Positions 31,561-43,140 of a DNA stretch of 64,000 nucleotides are shown piece by piece. The first letter of the stretch is position 1, and each line of letters begins with the position of its first letter. The position numbers and the translations under genes were made by a program. The notes under the pieces were generated by a model. It made no database searches. It saw only the letters and a list, made by a program, of their open reading frames with translations, and was not told the origin of the DNA. Origin of the DNA: Myotis daubentonii (Eukaryota > Chordata > Mammalia > Chiroptera > Vespertilionidae); NCBI RefSeq assembly GCF_963259705.1, contig NC_081852.1:62556359-62620358 (forward strand). The letters run 5' to 3'.

Positions 31561-31814
31561 AGATTAAGTTTTTGTGTGTGTGTGCCTGTGTGCGTGTGTC
31601 ATTTTAAGGTGGCCCAGCAGCGGCCCAGAAGAGCCGGCAGTGGCCCGAGGAGCTAAGGACCGAGCCGAGAGCCATGCCGCGCTGAGCGGGGGCCCGCACA
31701 GCCGCCGCCACCGCCACCGCCACCGCCGCCGGGTGGGGTGGGAGGGGCGGGAGCCGCCGCCGCCGCCTCCCGGGTGGGCGCCCTTCACCGTGGACTCCAG
31801 CGGCCCGGGACGAG
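31561..31814 (+). other. Candidate non-coding first exon (5' UTR)
   Basis: I infer an untranslated first exon ending at 31,814, where GACGAG meets GTAAGA, a strong splice donor. The segment includes a TG-rich start, GGC/CCG-rich leader sequence and (CCGCCA)-type repeats near 31,700-31,728. A short upstream frame reads ATG CCG CGC TGA at 31,674-31,685, with G at -3. No longer ATG-initiated frame runs to the donor, so coding would begin in a later exon outside the window. The 5' boundary is arbitrary. Good minus-strand donor-like words also exist at about 31,123 and 31,866, so orientation is inferred and not proven. I do not recognise the gene. Confidence 0.45.
31674..31685 (+). CDS. Three-codon upstream open reading frame (Met-Pro-Arg-stop)
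   Basis: ATG CCG CGC TGA lies within the candidate leader exon, with G at -3 and C at +4. Very short upstream frames can reduce translation of the main frame or permit reinitiation. Its relevance depends on the exon being transcribed on the plus strand. Confidence 0.3.
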   Translation: MPR

Positions 31815-33290
31815 GTAAGAGGGACCCGGGGTGGGGGGGCTAGGGCCGTCCCCACCCCCGCCTCACCTGCGTTGGTGGGCTGGGAAGCCGCGCCCGCGCC
31901 TCACTGCGCCACTCGGGGCGGGGAAGGAGGGCGAAGGACACGGAGCCGGTATCCGAGGACATCTTTGGTCTGCGCCCCCGGCTCCGTGTCCCTGCGTGGT
32001 CCCGGGGGTGGGCGCCAGCCTGGGGGGTCCCTCCTGGCCGCCCCCCGCTGCTGGTCGCGCCCGCTGGCTGCCGTTTGCGCCAGGATTTTTGTTGTTGTGA
32101 TGAGAGTTGATGAATGCGAAGTAGGCGGTCACCTTCCTTCCCATCAGGATTGGCAAAGAAAAAAAAACGAAACCCCGAGCGTGGCGACGTCCGGAGGGCA
32201 GTGGCAGCGGCGGCGTCTCGGCGACAGTTTCCTAGGCGCCCCCGGCTCTTGCTCCCCGAGGCCGGTGGGTGCGCGCACGGGGACTGCCCACGACCCAGGC
32301 CGAGCGCGCCGCGCGCCGCGGGGACAATATGGCCGGATCCCCCGGGACCGGGAGTCCGAGCGCGCGGGGCCTTGCGCTGGCGGAGCGGGGGCGGGGAGAG
32401 CGGGGTTCCGCGGGGAAATCGGGGCGCGCGCGGCCAGGGGCCCCCAGGGGAGCGGCCCCCGCCAGCCGTGGATCCCGCGCGGCGCCCCGGAGCGCTGGCG
32501 AAAGACGGGAAAGGAGGCAAAGTGGACCCTTTTGTTTTGCCGGCCCGCATTGTTGGCTCCTCCGGGCAGCCGGGCCACATCTGCCGCCGCCGTCCACACT
32601 GCCGCGCGGGGCCCGGCCGCCAAAGTCGCCGCGGGCGGGGGCCCGGGTGGGCCGGGCGGCGGGCGGGCCGGGCATTTCCTCTGCCCGGCCGCGCTCCCGC
32701 GGGCACCACTTCCTCCTCGCCCGCCGCCGCCGGGAGCCCGGCCCGCCCGCCTACCCCGCCCGGGCCGCACTTTTCGGGTGGGGCGAACCCAAAAGAAAAA
32801 GTTTCGCAGGAGGGGTGGCCAGGGCGCGCCCTGGGCTGCGGGGACCCGGCGCGGCGCCGCTCCCGCTGGGCCGCCGCGATCGCTCCTTCCTTCTTGTGCT
32901 CGGCAGCAGGACAGACCCGCGGCCGAGGGCAGCGCCTTTCTTTCTCTCCCTCGCGCTCCTCCAAGCCCCGGGGCAACTTGGGCAGAGCGCGCGGGAGCCG
33001 GGGCGCGCCGGGGCCTTTCTCCAGCGGGGGCCCTGCGGCGTGCGGCGTGGCGGATCGTCCGCAGCCCCGGCAGCGCCTTGGTGCTGTGAGGCCTCGTGGG
33101 CCGGGGAGCCCCGTGCGGTCACAGCCGGTCGCGGTGAGACACACAAGCGTACACACGCTCTCCGGTGCCTCGCTTTCCGCCGCCGCGGACGGTCACGGGC
33201 ACCGAGTGTGCGTGTGCGTGAGCGGTGATCGCACACACCCCAGCTCCCGAGTAATTTTTCCGGAGGCGGGCCAAGCCGCAGTTGGCTCCA

Positions 33291-36200
33291 GAGGGGCCCA
33301 CGTTTAGTAATTCACATGAAGAAGGAGGGGTTTTTCGTAGAAATCCCGCTTGTTCTGCGTCCTTGCCGGGGAGGCTGCTGGCAGTGGCCTGCGTCGTCAT
33401 GCTGGGCTTCCTTGCCCTATCCGGGCCAAACAGATCTTTCTGGATCCCTCCCCACCCCCCAATTTTTCTTTAAAGATGCGAGGTCGGGTTAAGTTCTTAG
33501 AGAGTCAGATGTGAGTGGCTTGAAGGGTAGACAAGAGAATTCTATAAATATGCATTGGGAATTTAAAATGCTAAGTGCCTTATTTGCAATTCTGTTGGAT
33601 ATTCTAGCGACTCGTATATTTTTATCTGACATGGGGACACGTATTTTGGTGAGTTTACACAGCGACTTTCCCTCCTGACTTTGGTGAAATATATCAAACT
33701 CTCCTACTGGTCTTTCAAAGAATATCTTTCCTCTAGGTAGGTCCTTGGATTCAAAGGCATTTTAAGAATTACCTCGTGTTCAGCACCTGGACTGCGGTGC
33801 CGCCTCTCGGGCTCTCCCAGGGGGCTTGGCTTCCCAGTACTTCCGGGGACTTGCACTGCTTTGGGAATTTTTTTACAAATCTTTTACGTTTTGAGGTAAT
33901 AGGACTTTAAAAGATCTTGTTTTGTAGTCATTTGATTTCAAAGAGTACTTCTTACAGCAATTATAAAGTGATATTCAAAATGCTAATTAAACGCTTTCGG
34001 TCAGAGCAGCTTTAACATTGAAACGGGTTTTTTCTTTATGGTAGGTAACAGGGGCAGCATCCCAGAGTGGAAACACTAACTATCCTTTTGTCTGGCCTCA
34101 GCTCTCCGAGCTGCGCTGACTTTCCTGTAAAACCCCATGCCCTTTTTATTGCCCCCCAAAGAAGAGTTAATGAGACCGTAGGTTTCAAGCAAAAAAGCAG
34201 GCCCTCCTTGCAAAATATGCTTACAGTTGCCATTGAAGTTGGATGTTAGCCGTGAATGCACCAGCCTTTAATGAAACCAGTTTAATCGTTCACACTTGAT
34301 CAAGTATAACAGGACCAAACAAAGGAATAAGCCAGCATATTTCTGTCGAGCATTGAGGGGTTTAGTGTAAGTGTTGATGTCGGTCACCCCCTCCCCCTGC
34401 TCTGCCCCAGTACTAGGGAGGGAGGCTTGAAGGCAAAGGGAATTTATGGCTCTGATTGGTTTTCTGTGCCCCAGGGGTAAGGGTCCCCAGTTTGCCCCGG
34501 TAGAAAGCAGTTATTAGAGGGAATTTAAAATCTGGAGTTTGGAGCTTGCTTTGAACCCGACAAGATGCTTTTTGGTTTAAATCTTTTTCCTGTTTGGAAC
34601 GATGAGGCTAAGGGTATGCGGTCGCCCTTCTTTCTAATTGTACCTTAATGAGGCCGAGGGGAGGGTGAGGTGGCTCTGCAGATTGCGCTCAGGGCCCTGT
34701 GTTATTTACGACTTCATTTGGGATCTTTGAAACTGGCCCTTGAATGGGTGTTCTTCTGGGGGAGGGGCAGGGTGAATTAACCTTTTCTAACTGATTTTAA
34801 AAACCCTTTGTCTCTAACAGGTATTTTTTCCGCTCAGCACGGTAGGACTTAGTCTTTGACTTAGCAAAGAAACATTTGCAAAGTGTGTCTTTACAAAGTT
34901 AAGAAAGTAAAAAAGTTTGGTCACTGAAAAGCAAACATTACTAGCATTGTAAAAATACACCAGTGACATATTTCGGCCTTTTCAGACGACTCGACTCAGG
35001 CACACCTGTTCCTGTCCCTGGCATTGTTGGTCAGGTCGTGTACACAAGATGAAGCAGGAAAGCTTGCTCTCGGGGTAATTATTAACTGCCCCTCCGCTCC
35101 CCTTTCAGGGAATAATCAATAGCTTTACTCTTGACTCTTAAAACTCCAAACAAAAATCCTATTCATAAGCCTGAAAAGTGTTTTAAAGAGAGATGAAATG
35201 AAGAAAAAGAAACAGCCATCACCACAACAAACAAAACTACAAAACCAGCGTGTCACTGTGTCAGCGTTTGAGTAGCGGCCAGGAGGTACGAAGAGGGGGA
35301 GCCTAGGAAAGATGCGCTGGATTTGAAGAGGCTGTTTTGCTGGGAACTAAAATCAGAAGCAAAGGGAGCTTCTCCAATTAAAACAAAAAGGACGGCCCTC
35401 TCTCCAGAGGGGCCCTGCGAGGCCAGCCCAAGCGCCATGGGCCCTCCGCCCTCTGCGCTGTGAATCATTTCTGAAGGCACAGCTCTACCCTTCGCACTGA
35501 GCGCTTTCCCTAAATGGAGAAATGTAAAGAGTTTACGGCCACGGCAGAGTGGCCACCCCAGTTGTCATTTTTTACCTCTTGTCACTTCACTGCAGAAGGC
35601 TGTCACCATAATGTATGTGAGTGCAGCCTGGGTCCTTCTGTTAATAATCTTTCTATCAGTGAAGAGCAGCAGCCAAGGGTCCCCTGTCCCCGATAACAGC
35701 CACGGATATATACCCTCCAGCACACGGTGGGAAAGGACATTTATCTGGTGGGGAGTGTGCACCAGCTCCGCCCCCCCCCCCCCATGCTCTGGCTGATGAC
35801 AGGGGTGGACCACATTTTTGTAGTAATTCAAAAATTGGAGTGCGCGTTGCCTGACCCTTTGAAGAGAAGTGCTTGTCCTTAACAGAAGCGATCGTGTAGT
35901 GAAATATCTGGGGTTGGGGGGGGGGGCTCATTTCCCCCAAAACCTCTGTGAGTCACTAGCTGAGGAGTGCTAGTGTGGACTTGACTGAAACTTGCGGTGG
36001 CACATGGCAATGCTGGAAGGGCTGTGCTCTGGGCCGGCCACTGGGCAGATGGCTTCCCGCACAGCTGGCCCGCATGCCCCGTTCCCACTGCGGTCACAGC
36101 ACTTCGGGGAGGAGGGGAAGGCAAGGCTTCTCCCCCAACCTGATCTTTTGAAGTTGATTTTTATTCAAGTCTATTTGATGGAATATGTATCAAAGGCTTG

Positions 36201-36930
36201 TGAAAGGGTGTGTGTGTGTTTTTTAAACTCTATCTCTGGGTTTGGGAAATTATATTTAATAATCGCTAAAAACTTCAGAACCATTTTTAAGGTGTTCAGT
36301 GTTTCTTTTGATCCTGATTTAATGGCTGGTACCCACAAGCCATCGTGTGGCTCTAATGGCACTTGCCAATTAACGTTTGGGTAAGATCTGCAGTTTGCTT
36401 TCAGGTTTCATTACAAATGTTTCAAGCCCGGATGATGGCTGCACTTGGCGTTCAGGACTGAACCCAGGGAAGAGAAGGGCTTTGCACATCGTGCAGAAAG
36501 AGGGATTCACAGATGAATGAGGGTGCACAATGGGGGGAGAGCCGGCCATTGTTTGTGGGGAATGTTGACCATGGCAGCCCAGGGCCAGTTTCGCCTTCAC
36601 TGACCGCTGGGGACAGAAACTTCAGGAGCTCAGCCAATGGGGACGGCAGCAGCTGCTGCCTGCACGGGGCGGCCCAGGCTGCTGCCTGCAGAGCCTTTCT
36701 TGGAAGGTGGTCTCTGGGCGGCCAGGGAGCTGGGTGCTGCTCTTCTGAGGAAGGGTTCTCAAAGCACAGGAGGGTCCTTCAAGGAAAGTGTGAAAAAGCA
36801 AACTCTTCCCCCTTGAAATGCAATTTTAAGAAATCATATTCAACACTTCCCAGAAATGGTGGCACCTGAAGTCACGGGAGGCGGCCGTGTTTATTTTTAT
36901 TTCTCCTCATTTTATTTCTCCTTAGTCTGT
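33291..36930. promoter_or_regulatory. Repeat-free first-intron block, candidate enhancer cluster
   Basis: After the CpG island the sequence turns AT-rich and unique. I find no SINE, L1, LTR or DNA transposon in about 3.6 kb, whereas the upstream 30 kb has one every kilobase or so. Candidate core segments are 33,540-33,660 ('attctataaatatgcattgg'), 33,890-34,020, 34,500-34,640 and 34,800-35,210 ('ggggtaattattaactgccc', 'gggaataatcaatagc'). Low-complexity tracts are C13 at 35,771-35,783 and a G run near 35,917. Absence of repeats suggests constraint; enhancer function is inference. Confidence 0.45.
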
Positions 36931-38097
36931 TTATAGTGTTGGGGAAAGTGCAGCTAAAAGGAGGGTTTGCTGGATTTTTGTGTTCTCGTGCCGCTGTGGC
37001 CTTTTCTGAAAAAAGCTCACATGTATGGCAGCTGCCTCCTCATTCACAGAGCATGCGGAGTCCACGCGTCCACGTGGGAGCTGAGGCTGCAGAGTGGAGC
37101 TCTCTGTGGCCAAAGGGACAGGCCCTCCTGCTCCCTCTGTCTCCGGCCCCTCCCCTAATGAGTCAGTGCGGACACTAACCACTGTGGGGCCCATGCCATG
37201 CCGCTCTGGCTTCAGCCAGGTCCCCTTGGTCAGAACTTGAGGGGCCCGCAGACCTTTCCCTCGGCATCCAGCCCAGCCCCTTCCTGGTGAATGCCTTACG
37301 CGTGGCCTGGCTTACCTGTTTCACATTGAACAGATGGTTGCCTGTTGGTTTAATGCTCACAATATGTTGATAAACAGGTGTGTTCTTGTTCATGGGGCAG
37401 GTGATGCTTTGGGGTTTGTGGAGAGCTGTGATTTACGTCTTTTCTAGACGATAACAGCCTTCGTGTCCCCAGGGGCAGGTGGGGCTTAGAGCATGTGGAT
37501 CCCCCTCGCTCTTGGTGCCTGAGCCTGGCCGGCAGCCTCACCTTTCGGGTGTTTTCTAGGAATCTGCACTAGTTCAGGGACACGGTGGGCCGGGGAGTGC
37601 TTTTTACCACTGTGGCTCTTAAAATCTCTCCCACTTGTAAATGTGGAAAACCCACCTTTCCTTAGGACGTTGCTTTGACTCCCTTCAGAAGTGCTCTTCT
37701 GAGCAGAAATGTGCTTTTTGCATTAAAGTAAACCTCTGACTCGAAAGACACTGTTAACTGGCTTGAGGGTTGATGGGAAATCAGGGCAACATCTCTGTGT
37801 CGCACCGGCCTAGGTGGTGGCAGGGACTGGGAGGGGCCTTTTGAAGGATGTGTAACGTAGATGGTGTAGATGGTGTGCGGGGCTGGCGCGGGGCTGGGGG
37901 AGGGGGTGTCAGCGCCCTGCTCCACAGCCAGGGAGAGGCACTGGCTCACACGGGCCTCATGGTCATGGATCCCAGGCAACTGTAGACCGAGATCATAGAG
38001 GTCCACTCCCCTGGCCTAATGGGCCCTGCCCCCAGTGTGGAGGCCAGCAGAGTGGCCTGCAGCAGGCCGCCTGGACGGTCAGCCCTGAGCCTGCCCG
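36931..38097. other. Intronic unique sequence
   Basis: No gene, exon or clear repeat is seen. Mixed composition, gradually GC-richer. Confidence 0.4.
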
Positions 38098-38142
38098 GTG
38101 GGGTGGGGTGGGGTGGGGTGGGGTGGGGTGAGGTGGGGTGGG
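38098..38142 (+). repeat. (GGGGT)n pentanucleotide repeat
   Basis: About nine GGGGT units, one altered to GAGGT, run into further G-rich sequence. This can form a G-quadruplex on the plus strand. Confidence 0.95.
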
Positions 38143-40477
38143 GAGGGTGTGGGAGGAGGGAGGGCAGCCGGAGGAGTTCCCTTGGCTTTGAGGGCTGAGA
38201 AGCCAGGAAAGGGTTTGGGCACCTCCTGCCCACTGAACTCGCTGCTGCTTAATTCTTCGCTGATGGCTGGTCAGTGCTATTGGTCTCCAAGTGCCAACAG
38301 TCCCAGTTTATTCTCTGCTTGTTCAGGCCCAGGTGGGTCTAGGGAAGGGGTGGGGGTCCCCACAGCCCTTTTAGGTGGTGCAGAGCCAGGGATGTGGCAG
38401 CGAGGGGGCGGGCCCGAGCCCACCAGGCCTGGCTGAGGGCACTGAACGTGCAGGCGGGGGTGGAGCGGCCTCGCCTGGTCACTGGGCTTGTTTTGCTGGG
38501 AGGGACAGCTGGCACTGGAGCTGCCAGGCCAGATGGGCTGCGCGGGCTCCTAGCACTGACTGAGCCTGGCTGACCACTGGGTCAGGGTTGGGGCAAAGCT
38601 GTCCAAACAATGGACACCCCGAGGGTTCCCCGCACTTGGGGCACCTACCTAATGAAGTGCGGTGGTGGCGAGGGGGAATGCTGTGTTTTCTTTCCAGCAG
38701 GGGTGACATTTTAAAGTTTTTCCTGTCCCGTCTCCAGAAGTCTGTACCTCTGGCCCTTGATGCTCACCTGCTCTTCAGGGACTAGATGGAGCAGGAGGCC
38801 CAGCGCGGAAGCCAAGCGGGAATGACACTTTCTGCCCCCTCCTTGGTGTCCGCCTCTCGGCGCTCTGGGTTTGCGCTAGACTCGCTCCTGGAGGGCAAGC
38901 TTAGGTAGGAGCCCGTTTTCTGTCGGGTCTCAGTAAGCGCAGCTCAGAGTGGTTTTGACCTTAGAAGCATTTCACAGTTGTTAATCTTCACCACACTCCT
39001 GCGGGCCATGGGGACCTGGGGACCCTCTGTGTCCATCCAGGCCCAAGCCTGAGCAACTGCCAGTCTCTGCTGCGGGGAGGGTGCGACTGGGCCCGGGCCC
39101 GCTCCACCTGCTCCTATCGCGTGGGGACCGCCTTCCCCTCCGCAGGCTGGCGCCCCGCCCCCACACCTAGTCCTGACTCCCTCAGGAAGCGCCCCTCCCC
39201 TTGCGCGCCCCTTTTCATTTGTAAATTAGAGCTGCTTCCCGCCTCTGGGAAGTCACCCAGGGTGGCCTGTGTCACTTCCTCCTCCTTCCCTCCCTCTCAG
39301 GACAGTTCCCGCCGCACGCCCTCAGGCTCGCCTGCGCCCCTCCCAGTCCCTGGAGCCCTGATGGGACCAGAACCGGTACCGCTGCACCGAGCCTGAGCCA
39401 CCCCCAGCGATCCCAAAGCTGGGAGGCCTTGTCCCTGTCGTGTTCCCACACCGTCCTTTCCTGGTGAACATAGAGGTTCATTGATTGGCTGTGGGATGGT
39501 GGTCAAGAGGCAACAAACAGGAAAGGGCCGATGGCTATGACTTGGGAAACCGGTCCCTTTCGGGAGTCAAGGCCGCAGTGTGTTCAGATCGTCTTAGAAA
39601 TGGCGGTAGTAGTTGCGGGCACTGCGAGGGCATCCAGGACAGGACCCCACCGCATCGCCTCTGCAGCGATGTGGTGCGAGATTGCCCACCAGTGAGTGGT
39701 AGAGCCAGGACGACCTGGGACATTCCCACTTCCCACCCTCCTCTGGGCAGAGGAGCTTCTGTGTGTAGCCAGGTCATTGAACTCGTTCTCTGTTAGGATC
39801 ACACTTGGTGAGCGTTCACGTGCTGGTACCTTGGCACTCCCACTGGACACTTGGTGTCTGTTGCCCTGGACTCCACAAGGGGGTGGCCTGTCCATGGCGC
39901 CCGTGGCCCCCACAGCGGCAGAGCTGGGAGTGAGCCAGGCGGTTGGCAGTGAGGCTCTGGCAGGATTTCCTAGTGGAGGGGCCCTGTCCTGGGAACCTCC
40001 CTCTTGTCACCCGGAGCGCAGAGGGGGGAGTTTTCCGTGGCCCCGGAGCCTGCATGTTGTCCCTGGGCTCACAGTTCTCTTTCTCAAGCCCCAGTCGCTT
40101 TCTAGATCACATGGGCCCGCGAAGCCTGGCTTGTTTTCATTCCATCTTTGAGGAACGCTCTTGGTTAGGATCTCACCATCTACTGCTAAGGAGGGATTTC
40201 CAGATGGTTTCCTGGGCCAGGCCTGTTTTAGATTCGTGACACTTTTCTGGTTAATGAAGCCTGAGTGGGTGGCTCAGTAGACGGGCCTGGCTGGGTGCAC
40301 GGGTGGGGGTGGGGTGGGGGGCTTCCTGTCCCTCTGGATCGCAGACTTTCCAGGCGAAGAGCAGACACCTGGAAGGACCTGGAGGGCCAGTCACGTGCTG
40401 CTGCTCCAGCCGCATTCTTCTATTTATCCTCCCTCTCCCTGAGGTAGATGGGAGTGCGGTTCTATGGAGGAAGAAAC
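38143..40477. other. Intronic GC-rich unique sequence
   Basis: No exon is supported. A possible worn minus-strand MIR lies at about 38,965-39,060 ('gttgttaatcttcaccacac'), too weak to call. Frames up to 151 codons are compositional. Confidence 0.4.
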
Positions 40478-40496
40478 GGGGGGGGGGGGGGGGGGG
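40478..40496 (+). repeat. Poly(G)19 tract
   Basis: Nineteen consecutive G. The longest homopolymer in the window; its length is likely polymorphic or uncertain in assembly. Confidence 0.9.
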
Positions 40497-40686
40497 TCAG
40501 GGAGGAGCCGAAGGTTCCCTAATTCCACCTCCATTGGCTCCATCTTCTTGGTAATTAACTGAGACATCCTGTGGCTTTGGCCTGGCAGCCGGGTGCCTTG
40601 GGAATGGCTTTGCCACACCAGGCAAGGTGAGACCCCTCTGTCCTCCCAGCCTCTTTCTCCCTTGCCCTCTTCTGCTGTCTGATGCG

Positions 40687-40701
40687 CCCCCCCCCCCCCC
40701 C
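40687..40701 (+). repeat. Poly(C)15 tract
   Basis: Fifteen consecutive C, 190 bp downstream of the poly(G)19 tract and complementary to it. Confidence 0.9.
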
Positions 40702-43039
40702 AGCTCCCTGGATTTTGTGGATAGCTTTCACAGAGCTTAGGAATTTTAGGGATTTTATGTTAACATTCGATTCAGTGGCCAGGTGTCTTGTTTTCAGTAG
40801 ATAGACTGCAATTCCCAAGTTTGTGGTCTGGATTCACAAACTCATGAACTTGGTCGGGTCTTCTCCAAGCAGGCTCCTCCTTCCTGTGTGAGCCCCTCTC
40901 TGGGGTGGGGCTGCCGGTAGATGGGATGCTCCCCTCCCTCCCTCTCAGGCTGCTTCTCACTTTCCACCCTTCTCGTCACGTACGCCTTACAAGCTGAGCT
41001 GGTTCCTGTGTGCAACATGGCGGGGTTTGGGGGAAGAGACAGGGAAGGCCGTGAGGGTTCCACCGGGCGGGGGTGGCTGTGTGCACCACTCACGCACAAA
41101 CCGGCCAGAAACTCGCCTGAGCCAGTACCTCTCCCTGGCTGTGCCCTGCTTAGGCCTTGGCCTTGGGAAGGAATTTGAATGAGTGCTCCTGAACAAAAGG
41201 AACAGCCTTCTTTTCAAAGGGGCCGTCGGAAGTGAAAGGGAAGGGCACCGAGTTGGGTGTGTCCTGGAGCCTGGAGCCTGGAGCCCGGCCCTGCTGGGGC
41301 GATTAACTCCCCAAAGGGGCCCAGCAGGTGATGCCCGTGGAGCTCTCCTGCCGACCTTGGCTCTCTTCAAGGTGACGGCCCCACCAGGTGGAGATTTCCT
41401 GAAAAACAGGCTTGCCTTTGACGAGGAGATTACCTTCCTGCCCTGCAGTGCACCTCTTCCTCTCGCGGACACGTGTGTGCTTGCAAACACAGGGGTGCTT
41501 GGGAATCCTTAAGCCTTGGCTGGTATCCCAAGGCCGTTGGGGGGGCGGGGAAGGTGGGGGAGAGACAGTGTATATGCCGCCTGCGCCTGTGGGTGCCGCC
41601 TGCTCTGCTGCAGGGAGGGGGGGTGTCTGGCCAGCGAGTTGTGTTCACCCACATGCTGGCCCAGCTCCAGCTTGGTGATGATGGTGTTCTGTGTGAAGCC
41701 CCTGCAGCCGCCCGCGGGTCTCCAGGGCTGGGGAAGGTTGTGCAGGGCTGGGGAAGGTTGTGGGGTGGGGGGTCAGCAGCAGCCCTGGGCCAGCTCCCTC
41801 CGCGGCCGCTCACAGGCTCTGCCGGATGGAGAAGGGAGGAGCGGCCCTCTGGGGCCCGCGTGTCTGAAAGTGGATGTGGCCGTGCCTGGTGGCTCCGACG
41901 TCACTTGCAGTGTTGTCGCCCTTGGCTGGCGGGCCACAGCGTGCACGTTCTTTGTGGGAGCCAGGGTGTGGGTGGTCTTACTTGGGCCTAGGTCTGTGGT
42001 GTGGGAGGTGGGGACCCCTCGCTCTGCAGGAGACCCCTGAGCTTGGCGTCCAGGCCTCCAGCAGGACCCACGCTGGTGCCACGGGAGCCGTTCCCGAGCC
42101 CCTGCTCTCCGGGCCCCTGTGGGGCTCCGGCGTTCTCCCTGCTCCTGGGGGTTGTTTTCCACACACACCATCCTTCTCGTTTCTCTGCTAAGCCCGGGAT
42201 TAAGAATGTGGCTTCAGCTGACAAAAACCAGGAGACTTCAGCATTGAAGTTGGCATTCTGTCTGTGTTGCTGGCTTCCTGGGGATTTAAGGAGGACTTTG
42301 AACTATGGGTAGGTTTTTCCTCCCTAATCTGGCCAGATGTGCTCCAAGTGGAGTGGACAGAGAACGCAGGCACTTGGAGCCGCTTCCTCTGTGGTCCTGG
42401 CCAGCTTGCCTTATTGGGTCCCTGTGTCCCAGGGGCGGGAAGGGGTGGGCTTGTGACTGGAGTTGGGCTGTGCTCCTGCTGCATGCCTGGGCCAGGCCTG
42501 AGCTTAGCCCCTCGGAGCTCACAAAACCACTTGAAACACACACTGCAACGTAGCCCTGGCTCTTTAAACTGTTTCTCTGCAAAGGAGAGTAAAAGGGTTC
42601 CCCCCTAATTCCTTCATCTTCTCAATAGCAGGGGGCAAGTGGGGTCTTAGAGAGAGTGAGGGGAGAGGGGGTTCCTTGTCATTTGTGGGAAGAAGGCTGG
42701 CCAGGCAGAGACCGCTTTGGGACCACGCCTGTCACTTCTGTAGCCGGCAGTTTTGCAGCCTGGTGACTACTTAGCGTGCCTGGCCTCTCACTCAGACCCT
42801 GAAGCTTTGCTAGGGCCGCAGCCGCCCGGCAGCCCTCTGACCAGGGAGCGGGCCCACGGATATCTCTGTGCCCTCAGGGCTGAGGCGGCCCACGGGCGAT
42901 GGCCCTGCCCTCAGTGTGCACCACAGGAAGGACACCCGGCGGGCCAGCAGGGAGGTGGCCGCGCTGGGACAGCCTGCTGGCATTCGGGATTTCCCGAGTC
43001 CTCGCAAAGGACTTCATTTCTGAGCATAAGATGAGGGTA
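40702..43039. other. Intronic GC-rich unique sequence
   Basis: No exon or repeat family is supported. A 20-bp tandem duplication ('gggctggggaaggttgtg' twice) lies at about 41,722-41,762. Confidence 0.4.
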
Positions 43040-43140
43040 GGAATAGGCGGTTGTAGGATCCAACGAGGTAATAATGTTTGGAAAGCACTTAGAATAGGCC
43101 TGACACGTCACAGACGTTTGTTACATTTTTAAAATACAAA
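43040..43140 (+). repeat. MIR SINE 3' fragment
   Basis: The sense phrases 'ccaacgaggtaataatgtt' and 'ggaaagcacttagaataggcctgacac' (in pieces) match the MIR 3' half. Confidence 0.65.

Larger units (their letters stand above)
30090..33290. promoter_or_regulatory. CpG island, presumed promoter of a plus-strand gene
   Basis: About 3.2 kb is very dense in CpG and over 65% GC by eye, against CpG-poor flanks on both sides. Sp1/KLF-type GC boxes occur near 30,898, 31,540, 31,742, 31,916 and 32,388. An inverted CCAAT box (ATTGG, 31,051-31,055), an E2F-like TTTCGCG at about 30,963 and a CCCCGCC box (31,068-31,074) lie just before an A18 tract (31,079-31,096). A short CpG-free gap lies at about 32,080-32,170. 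Unmethylated islands of this size usually mark promoters of regulated or developmental genes and often fire in both directions. Open frames up to 438 codons in all directions are compositional. Confidence 0.85.

Noticed and set aside
31840..33156. Very long open frames (438 codons minus; 405, 397 and 319 codons plus) in the CpG island
   Set aside because: They overlap one another on both strands in extremely GC-rich DNA where stop codons are rare. The translations are Arg/Ala/Pro/Gly-rich with no domain, and no conserved start or splice pattern supports them.
34800..34860. Possible micro-exon between 'gtctctaacag' and a following GTAGGA
   Set aside because: About 20 bp with no independent support; acceptor-donor pairs this close occur often by chance.
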